Below the pieces are notes generated by a model. The model had not been told where the DNA came from, did not search any database, and saw only the letters and a program-made list of their open reading frames with translations. From Thalassotalea sp. LPB0316 (GTDB lineage Bacteria > Pseudomonadota > Gammaproteobacteria > Enterobacterales > Alteromonadaceae): a stretch of DNA of 64,000 nt. Made by a program: the position numbers and the translations under genes. Position 1 is the stretch's first letter. Every line of letters begins with the position of its first letter. Positions 8,826 through 18,567 of this stretch are shown piece after piece. The DNA is taken from positions 1,488,001 through 1,552,000 of the forward strand of contig NZ_CP062946.1 of the NCBI RefSeq assembly GCF_014898095.1, in the 5' to 3' direction.

Positions 8826-8853
8826 CATATAACTAGAGTAATCACTCTGTCAA
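8826..8853 (-). promoter_or_regulatory. probable pheL-pheA promoter
   Basis: On the minus strand TTGACA (8848-8853) and TATATG (8826-8831) are separated by 16 bases, and the leader peptide begins eight bases further on. Such a short gap would leave almost no 5' untranslated region, so the exact -10 may be slightly different. The -35 is a perfect consensus. Confidence 0.5.
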
Positions 8854-8924
8854 CACTTTCCTACGCTTCTATACGTTTTAGCCCTTACCGCACCTTACGA
8901 TAAGGGCCTGATGTTTCGTTGTTG

Positions 8925-11303
8925 TTAATAGCTTAACAAAACCATCGAATATTTAGTCTCGCCTGGCAAGAATGCCGATGGCTTGCCGTCAGTCCAATCT
9001 TTATGACCTAAACCGTAATAAGGTGACCACGGGTGACCTGCTTGGCTTGTCGGCATATGGAATATACCGCGCTCTTCGTGACCAGGTGATACAATCATCC
9101 GCTCTGAAGCACCAAAATCAGTGCCTTGAACGCGCGGCATATAGCTATCGCCTGCCAATGGCATGTTGGGCATATCTAACCATCGGCCAATAAACGGAAC
9201 CGCTTTGCTTAAAGGATGTTGAATATTACTGGTATTTTGCTGACCCCATGTCGCCTCAGATAGTGGCTGATTTTCAGTCATTTCTGCCAACGTGCTATCA
9301 AGTGCTTTAGCAAATAGTGCTTGCCATGAATCTTCTGGTCTTAGCATGAAATTGTCTGGCTGCTGAGTCACCAGTTGCCATAGCGGTGTTTCAATTTGGT
9401 GGCGAATACTGCGCAAGCTAAAACTCTCATCGAGTTGTTTGAGCGACTTGGTGAGGTCGCTAAACACGAGATCGCGCATTTCATAGCGAAAATTTCTAAC
9501 GATTCTGTAGGCGACCGAATCTATACTCGCTTGCAATGTTGTCGACTGACTTAAATAGCGTTTTGCTTCCTGCCACAGTGGCTTATTGGCAATATTGTCA
9601 GCCGTTAGTACTCGCTCAAGTAAAAACTGCTGCCAACGAGTGAGAAAAATGGCATTATCGTCTAGTGCAACGTCAAGCAACGCCTGTTCGTCAAAATGAT
9701 CTATTGCCATTAAATCGTCGCGAATTTGTTGGCTACGAGCGCCTAGAGCATAACCGCCGTTACCGATTTTTTCATACATCTCACCACCAACGACTCTGGA
9801 GTTGCCGGTCCATAATCGATTATTTACTGGGTTCTTTACTTTAGGGTATTGGCTTGCGCTAAGGTATTCACCCCAAGCGTTTTCACCCGTCGACCAATCC
9901 GTGGGTAAATCGCCTACTTGACCAATTTTCTGCGGGATAGGGCCCATGATGGTCCAGCCAATATTGCCTTGGTTGTCACCGACCATCAGGTTTTGTGCTG
10001 GAATTCCAGTAGTGGCGGCAATCGCAAACGCTTCATCGACGGTTTTTGCTTGCTCTAACTGCATTTGATTCAAATTAACAGCTTCTAAGTCATGGGCGAC
10101 CCAGCGGTAAACAATTGGCTGACTTAGGTGGTTTTCACCGATAACGGGTCCCCAGATAGTTTCCTGAACCATGATCTCTTCAGAAGGCTTATCTTTGATT
10201 GCAATAACTTGCGGGACATAAGTAAAACTGCGCCAACCATCAGGGGTTAAATACTGGTTACCGGCTTCGTTAAGTTTTAATTCGATAACATCACTCCAAT
10301 CGCCGTAACTATTGGTGTAGCCCCAAGCTATATGACCGTTACTGCCGGTGATAATATTGGGCGCTCCAGGTAACGTTGTGCCCGTGACTTTGATGCGTTG
10401 GTCGTCAACCTTAAACTCAAGCGAGGCGCGAAACCAAGTATTTGGCACACGGATCCCTAAGTGCATATCATTGGCGACAATCGCTGATTTTGTAGCACTA
10501 ACTTGACCACTAACTGCCCAATTGTTTGAACCGGGTAAAAAGTCATTTTTAGCGACAACCGCTGTCGGGGGTTCAACAGTTGATGCTGTCGCTGAAGGCC
10601 AAGGCAGTTCTGGCATCTTGCCTGCTGGGAATACAGTGCCGTCAACTGCGGCATCCCACCTAGAACCTTTCGGATTTAGAAAGGCAAATGCTTCGTCGCC
10701 TAAGGTGCTACGTAATAAGTCTAATGTTCGCTCGCGTTTGCCATCAGAAGATTGCAAGTCTAAATACATACTAAAGACGGCTAACACCGTATCTTCTTCT
10801 TGCCACTCAACGGGCTCAAGCTGAAGTAACAGATACTCAAATGGCTTGGCATTCATATACTTGAGACCTTGATTAACCCCTTGTGTATACGCCTTTAAAA
10901 ACGCGACCTGCTCTTTTGGCAGGTGGCTGACAATTTTACGCGCTCGATCGCGAAAGCGGTGTTGGCGAATACGTTTATCATAATCAAGCGCAAGCTCACC
11001 AAATAAGCTAGATAATTCGCCAGCAGAGTTCTTCCGCAGCAAATCCATTTGGAAAAATCGCTCTTGCGCATGGACATAGCCTAGTGCCACTGCAGCATCT
11101 GTTCTACTTTCAGCAATAATTGTCACGATACCTTGTTCATCGCGGTCAACTTGCACCGCTTTTTTAAGACCAAGTAACGTTCGCTTGCCCTCTAATTGCG
11201 GTAAAGAGCCATCGATTTGACTGTAGATATAAGCGCTACCAGCTATCAGTATAAAGATAAGGATAAAGCCAAAGAAAATTATAAATTTGCGCAGTTTTGT
11301 CAT
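8925..11303 (-). CDS. penicillin acylase-family Ntn hydrolase
   Basis: The 792-residue precursor has an N-terminal membrane or signal segment (residues 8-28) and then an alpha chain containing D-R-D-E-Q-G-I-V-T-I and the A-L-G-Y-V-H-A-Q-E-R-F-F-Q-M motif. The autoproteolytic junction is G-S-N-N-W-A-V-S-G, with the catalytic N-terminal serine at S259, followed by the beta chain with M-H-L-G-I. Members act in the periplasm on N-acyl amides such as beta-lactams or N-acyl homoserine lactones. Substrate here cannot be told from sequence. The gene is monocistronic on the minus strand. A weak hairpin (8881-8908) lies downstream but lacks a clear T-run. Confidence 0.93.
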   Translation of the reverse strand: MTKLRKFIIFFGFILIFILIAGSAYIYSQIDGSLPQLEGKRTLLGLKKAVQVDRDEQGIVTIIAESRTDAAVALGYVHAQERFFQMDLLRKNSAGELSSLFGELALDYDKRIRQHRFRDRARKIVSHLPKEQVAFLKAYTQGVNQGLKYMNAKPFEYLLLQLEPVEWQEEDTVLAVFSMYLDLQSSDGKRERTLDLLRSTLGDEAFAFLNPKGSRWDAAVDGTVFPAGKMPELPWPSATASTVEPPTAVVAKNDFLPGSNNWAVSGQVSATKSAIVANDMHLGIRVPNTWFRASLEFKVDDQRIKVTGTTLPGAPNIITGSNGHIAWGYTNSYGDWSDVIELKLNEAGNQYLTPDGWRSFTYVPQVIAIKDKPSEEIMVQETIWGPVIGENHLSQPIVYRWVAHDLEAVNLNQMQLEQAKTVDEAFAIAATTGIPAQNLMVGDNQGNIGWTIMGPIPQKIGQVGDLPTDWSTGENAWGEYLSASQYPKVKNPVNNRLWTGNSRVVGGEMYEKIGNGGYALGARSQQIRDDLMAIDHFDEQALLDVALDDNAIFLTRWQQFLLERVLTADNIANKPLWQEAKRYLSQSTTLQASIDSVAYRIVRNFRYEMRDLVFSDLTKSLKQLDESFSLRSIRHQIETPLWQLVTQQPDNFMLRPEDSWQALFAKALDSTLAEMTENQPLSEATWGQQNTSNIQHPLSKAVPFIGRWLDMPNMPLAGDSYMPRVQGTDFGASERMIVSPGHEERGIFHMPTSQAGHPWSPYYGLGHKDWTDGKPSAFLPGETKYSMVLLSY

Positions 11304-11682
11304 CGTCCATTCTAGCCTTTGTTATTTTTATCGACTTAGAGTAGTCAAATTAACAATGAAAAAACAGCTATAAGTGAATAAATTGTCGTTAATGGTGCTG
11401 ATAATTATAGAAAAGTAGCAAAAGTATGCTAAATGAGAAGTACTAATATATTGAAAATTAATCGCTTTGTAGATTGTTAAAAAAATGTTTAGCGCTATAC
11501 CCGATTCAATGTAATAATACTTTCGTAGATGTAGGTAAAGATGTACCTACAACTTCTCCTTTTCGTTGTTTTCTCTTGTGTACAGACTGTTTATTACCGC
11601 TGGCATCATCAATTTATGATGATTTGAGGTATCTTGCTAAGAGTTATTTAAGGTCTGTTTTTCCCGGTTAGGTTTTGTTTAG
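11304..11682. other. 379-base intergenic region
   Basis: It separates the acylase gene (minus) from a plus-strand gene, so both promoters should be here. I see a small hairpin (ATCATCA/TGATGAT at 11605-11623) and a possible 65-codon frame (11474-11671) with no ribosome-binding site or recognisable composition. I do not call that frame a gene. Confidence 0.5.
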
Positions 11683-11997
11683 ATGATTGATAACACGCGT
11701 TATATAAAAATTGATGATTGGTACTTCGAAATTAAAATGGTTAAAGCGATCAAGGTCGACGAATTTGGTCAGCCATATTCCGCTGTTGCAAACTGCAATA
11801 TTAATGGCGATCAAATGTACATTGATGGGCTACTCACTAAGGATGATGAAAAGTTTTCTAAAGATGACGTCAATGCGTTTTTAAAGTTCTGCCAAAAATT
11901 AGGCATTGAAAGTGTTTCTTATCATCGAATGAAAGATGGCCAAGCCGTGTTAAAACATATGAAACAAGATGAACAAGACTCGATTAAGATAGCTTAA
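11683..11997 (+). CDS. hypothetical protein, 104 residues
   Basis: This soluble, charged 104-residue protein has no signal peptide and no membrane segment. It contains W-Y-F-E-I-K-M-V and V-A-N-C-N-I-N-G-D-Q-M-Y-I-D-G-L-L, suggesting a small alpha/beta domain with a beta sheet in the first half and helices in the second. I do not recognise the family. The preceding sequence (GGTTTTGTTTAG) gives only a weak ribosome-binding site. It lies between the acylase and recA, on the opposite strand to both. Confidence 0.6.
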   Translation: MIDNTRYIKIDDWYFEIKMVKAIKVDEFGQPYSAVANCNINGDQMYIDGLLTKDDEKFSKDDVNAFLKFCQKLGIESVSYHRMKDGQAVLKHMKQDEQDSIKIA

Positions 11998-12161
11998 CCA
12001 CAACAGGCTGCTCTATGTTGGCTAAAATAAGCTAGTGACATTGGTGTAGGCGATATATTCAAAATGAAAAGGTGATACCCGAGAAATCGGTTATCTTCTT
12101 ATTTCATCGACTAATCATTAGATAGGCAAAATGACACTGACGTTTTCACGGAAATGACGAT

Positions 12162-12275
12162 TTAGTGCCTAATTAGTAAGTTATCCAACCTAGCTTCTAT
12201 AGTATTTAACCTTTCACTAAGTTGAAGTTTCAGTAACGCTAACTCAGACTTTAGCGCTTTCACTTCTTGATTCAT
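12162..12275 (-). CDS. 37-residue coiled-coil small protein
   Basis: This short minus-strand frame begins with ATG at 12275, preceded at good spacing by AGGA. It encodes 37 residues with hydrophobic positions V5, L8, L12, L15, L19 and later L23, I26, L30, L33 spaced as heptads, surrounded by K, E and R. Such a pattern is typical of a coiled coil or a single amphipathic helix. The family is not recognised. It lies in the gap downstream of recA on the same strand, beyond the recA terminator, so it needs its own promoter. Expression is unproven. Confidence 0.5.
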   Translation of the reverse strand: MNQEVKALKSELALLKLQLSERLNTIEARLDNLLIRH

Positions 12276-12510
12276 TATTACATCCTGTAATTTTATTATT
12301 ATTTTATTTCAGTTTATTACCTACTTAATAAATTTGCTACTAGAGATTTTTGTCAAACATGTGGTAGACAAATTATAGGGTTTTATACAACTGAACACTT
12401 AATGGTTTAACTCATGGGAACACATTTTAAGAAGTGAAAAGCTAACTGTAAGCCTTATTTTTTTGGCTTTTGGAGATAACGAGATAGTGCAGCTTCTGGC
12501 GTAGTATAAA

Positions 12511-12546
12511 AACAAAAAGCCCCATTACCAGAGGTTATGGGGCTTT
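12511..12546 (-). terminator. recA terminator
   Basis: AAAGCCCCATTACC and GGTTATGGGGCTTT form a 14-base stem with one mismatch and a three-base loop. On the minus strand it is followed by T-rich sequence, about 50 bases after the recA stop. It is the strongest hairpin in this gap. Confidence 0.85.
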
Positions 12547-12594
12547 AAATCACTTTGCCGAAACAGTACAGTGAGAGCGTTGATAAGGCTGCGT

Positions 12595-13617
12595 TTATGC
12601 CTCTTCTTCAACTTCTTTTTGTGGCGCAGCTTTGGTTAAAAACAACTCGCGTAGCTTGCCATCAATTTCTTGTGCAATAGCAGGGTTTTCTTTTAAGAAG
12701 TCGACTGCTTTTGCCTTACCTTGGCCAATCTTGTCGCCTTGGTAGCTATACCAAGCGCCCGCTTTTTCAATCATTTTGTTTTGCACGCCAAGGTCAATTA
12801 ATTCGCCAAAGTTGTTAATGCCTTCACCGTAAAGAATTTGGAATTCAACTTGTTTAAACGGCGGAGCAATTTTGTTTTTAACGACTTTTACGCGAGTCTC
12901 GTTACCGACGATCTCATCACCGTTCTTTACAGCACCAATGCGGCGAATATCTAAACGGACAGAAGCGTAGAATTTTAATGCGTTACCACCGGTAGTGGTT
13001 TCTGGGTTGCCAAACATAACACCAATTTTCATACGAATTTGGTTAATGAAGATCATCATGGTGTTTGATTGCTTCAAGTTGGCTGTTAATTTACGCATAG
13101 CTTGTGACAGCATACGAGCCTGTAAGCCCATGTGAGAATCACCCATCTCACCTTCAATTTCCGCTTTCGGCGTTAATGCGGCTACCGAGTCAACTACGAT
13201 CACATCAACTGCGCCTGAGCGCGTTAACATGTCACAAATTTCTAACGCTTGCTCACCCGTATCAGGTTGAGACACTAATAATTCATTAATGTTTACACCT
13301 AGTTTTTCCGCGTAAATTGGGTCAAGTGCGTGCTCTGCATCAACGAAGGCACAGGTTTTGCCATTTTTTTGCGCTTCAGCAATAACTTCAAGGGTTAAGG
13401 TTGTTTTACCACTTGATTCTGGACCGTAAATTTCAACAACACGACCCATTGGTAAGCCGCCAGCACCTAAGGCAATATCTAAACCTAATGAACCCGTAGA
13501 GATCGTTTCTACATCCATACTACGGTTTTCACCAAGTTTCATAATTGAGCCTTTACCAAATTGACGTTCAATTTGACTCAATGCTGCTGAAAGTGCTTTT
13601 TCTTTGTTTTGGTCCAT
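12595..13617 (-). CDS. recA: recombinase A
   Basis: The 340-residue protein forms filaments on single-stranded DNA, performs strand exchange and triggers LexA self-cleavage. The Walker A motif G-P-E-S-S-G-K-T-T is at residues 65-73, the Walker B region is [12 protein letters not shown], and loop L2 contains the expected [15 protein letters not shown]. The acidic tail is present (E-V-E-E-E-A). The start has a CCGGAG ribosome-binding site. A LexA box about 50 bases upstream makes it SOS-regulated. No recX follows in this window. Confidence 0.99.
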   Translation of the reverse strand: MDQNKEKALSAALSQIERQFGKGSIMKLGENRSMDVETISTGSLGLDIALGAGGLPMGRVVEIYGPESSGKTTLTLEVIAEAQKNGKTCAFVDAEHALDPIYAEKLGVNINELLVSQPDTGEQALEICDMLTRSGAVDVIVVDSVAALTPKAEIEGEMGDSHMGLQARMLSQAMRKLTANLKQSNTMMIFINQIRMKIGVMFGNPETTTGGNALKFYASVRLDIRRIGAVKNGDEIVGNETRVKVVKNKIAPPFKQVEFQILYGEGINNFGELIDLGVQNKMIEKAGAWYSYQGDKIGQGKAKAVDFLKENPAIAQEIDGKLRELFLTKAAPQKEVEEEA

Positions 13618-13665
13618 TGCAATGGCTCCGGTTAATCATCAATATTTGTAAAATTGAAATTAGTA

Positions 13666-13685
13666 TACTGTATAGTTTTACAGTA
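13666..13685 (-). promoter_or_regulatory. LexA (SOS) box of recA
   Basis: The sequence TACTGTATAGTTTTACAGTA contains CTGT-N8-ACAG, the gammaproteobacterial LexA operator consensus. It lies about 50 bases upstream of the recA start codon, where it would overlap the promoter. Confidence 0.9.
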
Positions 13686-13904
13686 TCAACAGTTTTCCAT
13701 TAAAAATTTTTGTTATTTTTATAATATGCTGTTTTTTAATAGTTTATTTTGTATCTTTGACTTTGTTAGCGGTAATGAATCAGTTGTTTGATTTTTGTTC
13801 AACGCAAATATCCTCAGTAATTGTGCAAATTTCGCGGATTTATTTTCGTCTCTTATGGCATAATAAATTAATTGTAATCAGACTGATAAAAATAGCTAAT
13901 AAAC

Positions 13905-16478
13905 ATGACAACAAGCCCTGCCGATTTCTCTTCACATACACCCATGATGAAGCAGTACTTAACGATAAAAGCGGAATTCCCAAACATTTTATTGTTTTAT
14001 CGGATGGGGGACTTTTATGAGCTGTTTTTTGATGACGCGAAAAGAGCGGCAGATTTACTCGATATTTCATTAACCGCGCGCGGTAAGTCAGGTGGTAATG
14101 CTATTCCTATGGCCGGGGTGCCTTATCACGCGGTTGAAAACTATCTTGCGCGACTGGTTCAACTTGGCGAGTCGGTTGCTATTTGTGAACAAGTCGGTGA
14201 TCCGGCGACGAGTAAAGGCCCAGTTGAGCGTAAAGTGGTTAAGGTGGTAACACCTGGTACCGTTAGTGATGAAGCATTATTAACCGATAGACAAGATAAT
14301 TTATTGGTCTCGGTATTTGAAGAACAAGGTCATTTTGGTGTTGCTTATCTCGACATTAGTTCTGGTCGCTTTGTCGTTACTGAGCCAGCATCGAGTGAAC
14401 AGCTTCAAGCCGAGTTGCAACGTCTTGCACCGGCAGAGTTGTTATATCCTGAATCGTTTCGTGAATACGGTTTAGTTCAACACTATAAAGGCGTGCGTAA
14501 ACGCCCTGATTGGGAATACGATTTTGATACCGCAACCGCGGTGCTAACTCAGCAATTTGGCACTAAAGATTTGTCTGGTTTTGGCGTGAGTGATAAACAA
14601 TACGCAATTTGTGCTGCGGGTTGTTTGTTTCAATACGTAAAAGATACTCAACGCACAGCACTGCCACATATTCGCTCGATTATTAGTGAGTCGGCAACCA
14701 CTGGCGTGGTACTCGATGCCGCAACGCGAAGAAACTTAGAGTTGACCCAAAACTTACAAGGCGGTCTTGAAAATACCTTAGCGTCTATTCTTGATACGAG
14801 CATTACCCCAATGGGCTCTCGTTTGCTTAAGCGGTGGATCCATTTCCCGTTACGTGACTTACAGGTATTAACCGCGCGTCAGGTGGCTGTTCGTAATATT
14901 CTCGATTTAGAACTTGGTGATATTTTAGCGCAAACGCTTAAGCCGATTGGCGATATTGAGCGTATTGTTTCTCGTATTGCTATGCGCTCAGCAAGACCAA
15001 GAGATTTCGCTCGTTTGCGAAATGCCTTGATGAATTTACCAAATTTAGCCGAGGATCTCGCTGATGTTAGCGCACCACATTTAACCACAATTGCATCAGC
15101 CGTTGCGCCACAGCCAGTATTACAAGTGTTACTTGAAAAAGCGATCGTCGATAATCCTCCGGTATTAATTCGCGATGGTGGCGTTATTGCGTTAGGCTAC
15201 AACGCAGAACTCGATGAATTGAGAAATTTAAGTCAAGGTGCGAGTGATTACCTTGAGCAATTAGAGCTTCGTGAACGTGAAGCCACGGGGATCGCAACAC
15301 TAAAAGTTGGTTATAACAAGGTTCACGGTTTTTATATTGAGATTAGTCGAGCTTCATCAAATCAAGTCCCTGGACATTATATTCGCAGGCAAACGTTAAA
15401 GAACAATGAGCGCTTTATCACTGAGGAGCTAAAACAGCACGAAGAAAAGGTATTGACGGCACAAAGTCGATTTTTGGCGTTAGAGAAAAAGCTTTATGAT
15501 GAACTGTTTGAGTTAATTTTACCTGATTTAGAAATACTGCAAGCGTTAGCGACAAATTTAGCCGAGCTTGATGTGCTAAATACCTTTGCGCGTACTGCTG
15601 AAAGACTGAATTACGTACAACCTGAGCTTACTGTTGAGCCGGGCATTCGGATTGAAGGCGGTCGCCATCCGGTCGTTGAACAAATGACTAGCGAGCCCTT
15701 TATTGCCAATCCCGTCACACTTGATAGCAATCGTAAAATGTTAGTGATCACAGGTCCTAACATGGGCGGTAAATCTACCTATATGCGTCAAACCGCATTG
15801 ATTGTGTTAATGGCTCATATTGGCGCTTTTGTGCCTGCTCAATCTGCAACTATTGGCTTAGTTGATCGGATTTTCACGCGCATCGGTGCTTCGGATGACC
15901 TAGCTAGCGGCCGTTCAACTTTTATGGTCGAGATGACTGAAACCGCTAATATCTTGCACAATGCCACAGAAAAAAGCTTGGTATTACTCGATGAAATCGG
16001 TCGTGGAACCAGTACCTATGATGGGCTTTCACTTGCTTGGGCGTGTGCAGAAATGCTGGCACTTAAAATAAAAGCATTTACCTTATTTGCCACCCATTAC
16101 TTTGAGCTAACGATGTTATCGGAGCAAATTGCTACTTTAGCCAATGTTCATCTAGATGCAGTTGAGCACGGTGATAACATCATTTTTATGCACGCCATTC
16201 AAGAAGGGGCGGCAAGTAAAAGTTTCGGTCTGCAAGTAGCGCAATTAGCAGGTGTACCTAAAGACGCGGTTAAACGAGCCAAACAAAAACTTGCCGAGCT
16301 CGAAAGTGATCACAAACAGCAACTTATGCCGGCTAGTAGTGATCCTATACCTCAACAGCAGTTGTCATTAATTGAGCAGCCTCATCAAGTGGTAGAGCGA
16401 TTAACAAAACTTGATGTTAATGACATGAGTCCAAGACAAGCGCTAGACCTCTTATATGAGCTTAAATCCCTTATTTAA
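13905..16478 (+). CDS. mutS: DNA mismatch repair protein MutS
   Basis: The 857-residue protein recognises mismatches and recruits MutL. The N-terminal mismatch-binding domain has H-T-P-M-M-K-Q-Y and the [11 protein letters not shown] motif with the mismatch-stacking Phe and the Glu. The C-terminal ATPase has G-P-N-M-G-G-K-S-T (Walker A), [14 protein letters not shown] (Walker B and signature) and A-T-H-Y-F-E-L. Length and domain order match the family. It diverges from recA; an A-rich stretch precedes the ATG but no strong ribosome-binding site is visible. Confidence 0.99.
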   Translation: MTTSPADFSSHTPMMKQYLTIKAEFPNILLFYRMGDFYELFFDDAKRAADLLDISLTARGKSGGNAIPMAGVPYHAVENYLARLVQLGESVAICEQVGDPATSKGPVERKVVKVVTPGTVSDEALLTDRQDNLLVSVFEEQGHFGVAYLDISSGRFVVTEPASSEQLQAELQRLAPAELLYPESFREYGLVQHYKGVRKRPDWEYDFDTATAVLTQQFGTKDLSGFGVSDKQYAICAAGCLFQYVKDTQRTALPHIRSIISESATTGVVLDAATRRNLELTQNLQGGLENTLASILDTSITPMGSRLLKRWIHFPLRDLQVLTARQVAVRNILDLELGDILAQTLKPIGDIERIVSRIAMRSARPRDFARLRNALMNLPNLAEDLADVSAPHLTTIASAVAPQPVLQVLLEKAIVDNPPVLIRDGGVIALGYNAELDELRNLSQGASDYLEQLELREREATGIATLKVGYNKVHGFYIEISRASSNQVPGHYIRRQTLKNNERFITEELKQHEEKVLTAQSRFLALEKKLYDELFELILPDLEILQALATNLAELDVLNTFARTAERLNYVQPELTVEPGIRIEGGRHPVVEQMTSEPFIANPVTLDSNRKMLVITGPNMGGKSTYMRQTALIVLMAHIGAFVPAQSATIGLVDRIFTRIGASDDLASGRSTFMVEMTETANILHNATEKSLVLLDEIGRGTSTYDGLSLAWACAEMLALKIKAFTLFATHYFELTMLSEQIATLANVHLDAVEHGDNIIFMHAIQEGAASKSFGLQVAQLAGVPKDAVKRAKQKLAELESDHKQQLMPASSDPIPQQQLSLIEQPHQVVERLTKLDVNDMSPRQALDLLYELKSLI

Positions 16479-16567
16479 TTATCAGCTAGCTTATTTTGTA
16501 TAAATAAATTTGCGAGAAGTTGATTGATCACCTATAACTCTAGTGAACAAAATCAAAAGGAATTGAT

Positions 16568-17494
16568 ATGTCACTTGCCAGTAAAGGATTAGTCGCACAA
16601 AAGCACTGTTCAACTAATTCAACCCAATGTGTAATCGGCCTCAAACATCTTAAGCTCATACTTAGCTTGTTGATGCTACTCGCTTTTTTGCTATTCGGCT
16701 TTTTGTTTGATGCCATTCGGCTAGATGTGAGCCGATGGTTGTCTTTTGGCTCCCTTTCACAACCGGAATATGTTCAGCCGGTAACGGTTAAAAATGTTTG
16801 GATAAAGCCTGGTGATTACATTCACGTGGGCACAAAATTAATGACATTAACGATTGATGATAGTACTGAAAAGGGGAAAAAATTAGCCCATAAGCTTGGT
16901 AATTATGTAAGACAGCAAGTGGAATATTATCGGGGGCAAATCGCTGAACTTAAATTACATAAGCGCGATCAAACCTCGCTGCTAAATCAAGAATTGAAAA
17001 ATGTCCAAAATCAACTTGTCGCGTTGAAATATTTCAACCACACAGCCAGTGAAGCGGCTATGAGCCAGCAAAATCGAGAGCATCATATCGGACGGTTATC
17101 AAAGCGCCAACACGACCTTACTATGCAATTAAGAGACTTGCCGCTAAATATTCAAGAGCAATTACGAGTGTTAAGTTGGTTAAAAACCGATCTACTTTAT
17201 CAACTCGAAAATATTGAACAACACAATACTTACCATCTGATTGCCGAACAAGAAGGGCTTGTTAGGCATGTTTATTTTAACCATGGCGATATTGTGTTAG
17301 CTAAAAGTGCCTTAATCAGTATTTCACCTGCAAATACAGGGAGACTGCCGCACATGGCGAGTCGCCCAGAGTTCCGAGCGAACCTCATGCCATTAGAAAC
17401 TGAGATTGGCTTAATTGGCAATCAAAGTGATGACTCTATTCGCACTGTCGATATAAAACTAAGAAAAGCCGCATTTCGCTATTTGCATCAATAG
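16568..17494 (+). CDS. orphan HlyD-like membrane-anchored protein
   Basis: The 308-residue protein has one strong membrane segment (residues about 28-50), then a lipoyl-like half-motif (V-K-N-V-W-I-K-P-G-D-Y-I-H-V-G-T-K-L-M-T-L) and a coiled-coil hairpin rich in Q, L and E (about 100-215). A second half-motif follows (I-A-E-Q-E-G-L-V-R-H-V-Y-F-N-H-G-D-I-V-L). This is the architecture of HlyD/EmrA-type adaptors, but no transporter gene is adjacent and the usual beta-barrel region is short. It follows mutS with an AAGGA site before the ATG. The partner and function are unknown. Confidence 0.7.
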   Translation: MSLASKGLVAQKHCSTNSTQCVIGLKHLKLILSLLMLLAFLLFGFLFDAIRLDVSRWLSFGSLSQPEYVQPVTVKNVWIKPGDYIHVGTKLMTLTIDDSTEKGKKLAHKLGNYVRQQVEYYRGQIAELKLHKRDQTSLLNQELKNVQNQLVALKYFNHTASEAAMSQQNREHHIGRLSKRQHDLTMQLRDLPLNIQEQLRVLSWLKTDLLYQLENIEQHNTYHLIAEQEGLVRHVYFNHGDIVLAKSALISISPANTGRLPHMASRPEFRANLMPLETEIGLIGNQSDDSIRTVDIKLRKAAFRYLHQ

Positions 17495-17550
17495 CTTTGT
17501 TTCCGCCTGTAAGCTTGCTATCCAAAGTTTCGTCATGCAAGGAACTGGTT

Positions 17551-18567
17551 TTATGCAGTGATATAAAATAGGCAATCGCTCTGCGCAATGGCTATATCGG
17601 TTGTCGCCATAAAAATCTGGAAGTCACAGGCGGCAATTAAACGGCTATCTTCAAAGTAAAAATAGTCGTCAATGACGTTGTTTTGATTTTCATCGATGAG
17701 CACTAAATTCTCTAAGCCCATGTGATCTAGCCAACCGAGAATTTGCCCTGCTCGGCAAACGCCGTAATTAAATTGAGTAATGTTTTCGATAATCGTCACG
17801 CCATCATCGCCTTTGTCCTCTAATGCAAATACAAGATCGGTATCTTTTGCCAGTTGTAAGCGCATTGGATGATGGATCACTTTAATTGCTTGTTTGTGTG
17901 ACAGTGTTAAGTCAACACTATTTGCCAAAATAGCGATTGCATCAAAGGCAACTTTGTTGGCTTGAATGTCTTGGCAGCCACCACATTCTAGGGTGATGAC
18001 GGGGCAGTCGATATCGATCTCCATCAACGCACCAAGAGCAATATGAGACAAAATGACGTTGTCACAGAAAAAGCTGGCAAGCTTCAGGTGTTGTTTAGTC
18101 ATATGGCTACTAACACAAAATGCTGGACTGCTGCCCGAGGTGTTATGCATGTCGACAACGAGCACAGGGGATACTTGCCTGATCGCTTGTTCAATAATAT
18201 TTGCCCGTAAATAGTATTCGCGATTTTCTTGGTGGTTAAAACAACGATTGATATCCTTGCCACCAGGTAAAAAACGATGGCTAAATAATGGCGTTGCTTG
18301 AGCGGCTTCTACCGAGCAGATAATAAAACGCAAGTTTACTTTATTTTGCCATGGTCTTTGATTTAGCCATTGATGTAAGGCGATAAATCCCGACGGCTCG
18401 TTGCCGTGTAGTAGTGTTGTAATGACATACCACTGATCGCTATCAGGGCAAGTAATATCGATAACTGTTGGACTACACAGAGAGAGTAAAAACTGTTTGT
18501 AGTCGGCTTTTAAAGTAATGTTATCTGGATTTTCTAGGTAACATACATCAGAAAAATCTATTGCCAT
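17551..18567 (-). CDS. AstE/aspartoacylase-type zinc deacylase (M14-like)
   Basis: The 338-residue enzyme carries the zinc ligands of the succinylglutamate desuccinylase/aspartoacylase family: H54 and E57 in H-G-N-E-P-S-G, and H141 in V-V-D-M-H-N-T-S-G. The catalytic glutamate E194 is in I-T-L-E-C-G-G. These enzymes hydrolyse N-acyl amino acids. I chose the start at 18567 because GGGA precedes it at good spacing; the longer frame to 18639 would overlap the upstream gene by 82 bases. It overlaps the end of the upstream ligase gene by ten bases, so the two are translationally coupled. No ast operon is present, so a role in arginine catabolism is unlikely. Confidence 0.8.
   Translation of the reverse strand: MAIDFSDVCYLENPDNITLKADYKQFLLSLCSPTVIDITCPDSDQWYVITTLLHGNEPSGFIALHQWLNQRPWQNKVNLRFIICSVEAAQATPLFSHRFLPGGKDINRCFNHQENREYYLRANIIEQAIRQVSPVLVVDMHNTSGSSPAFCVSSHMTKQHLKLASFFCDNVILSHIALGALMEIDIDCPVITLECGGCQDIQANKVAFDAIAILANSVDLTLSHKQAIKVIHHPMRLQLAKDTDLVFALEDKGDDGVTIIENITQFNYGVCRAGQILGWLDHMGLENLVLIDENQNNVIDDYFYFEDSRLIAACDFQIFMATTDIAIAQSDCLFYITA

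Noticed and set aside
8881..8908. Terminator for the penicillin acylase gene
   Set aside because: GCCCTTA/TAAGGGC can pair but no T-run follows on the minus strand, so I did not list it as a terminator.
11474..11671. 65-codon plus-strand frame
   Set aside because: No ribosome-binding site, composition unlike a protein, lies in a probable promoter region.
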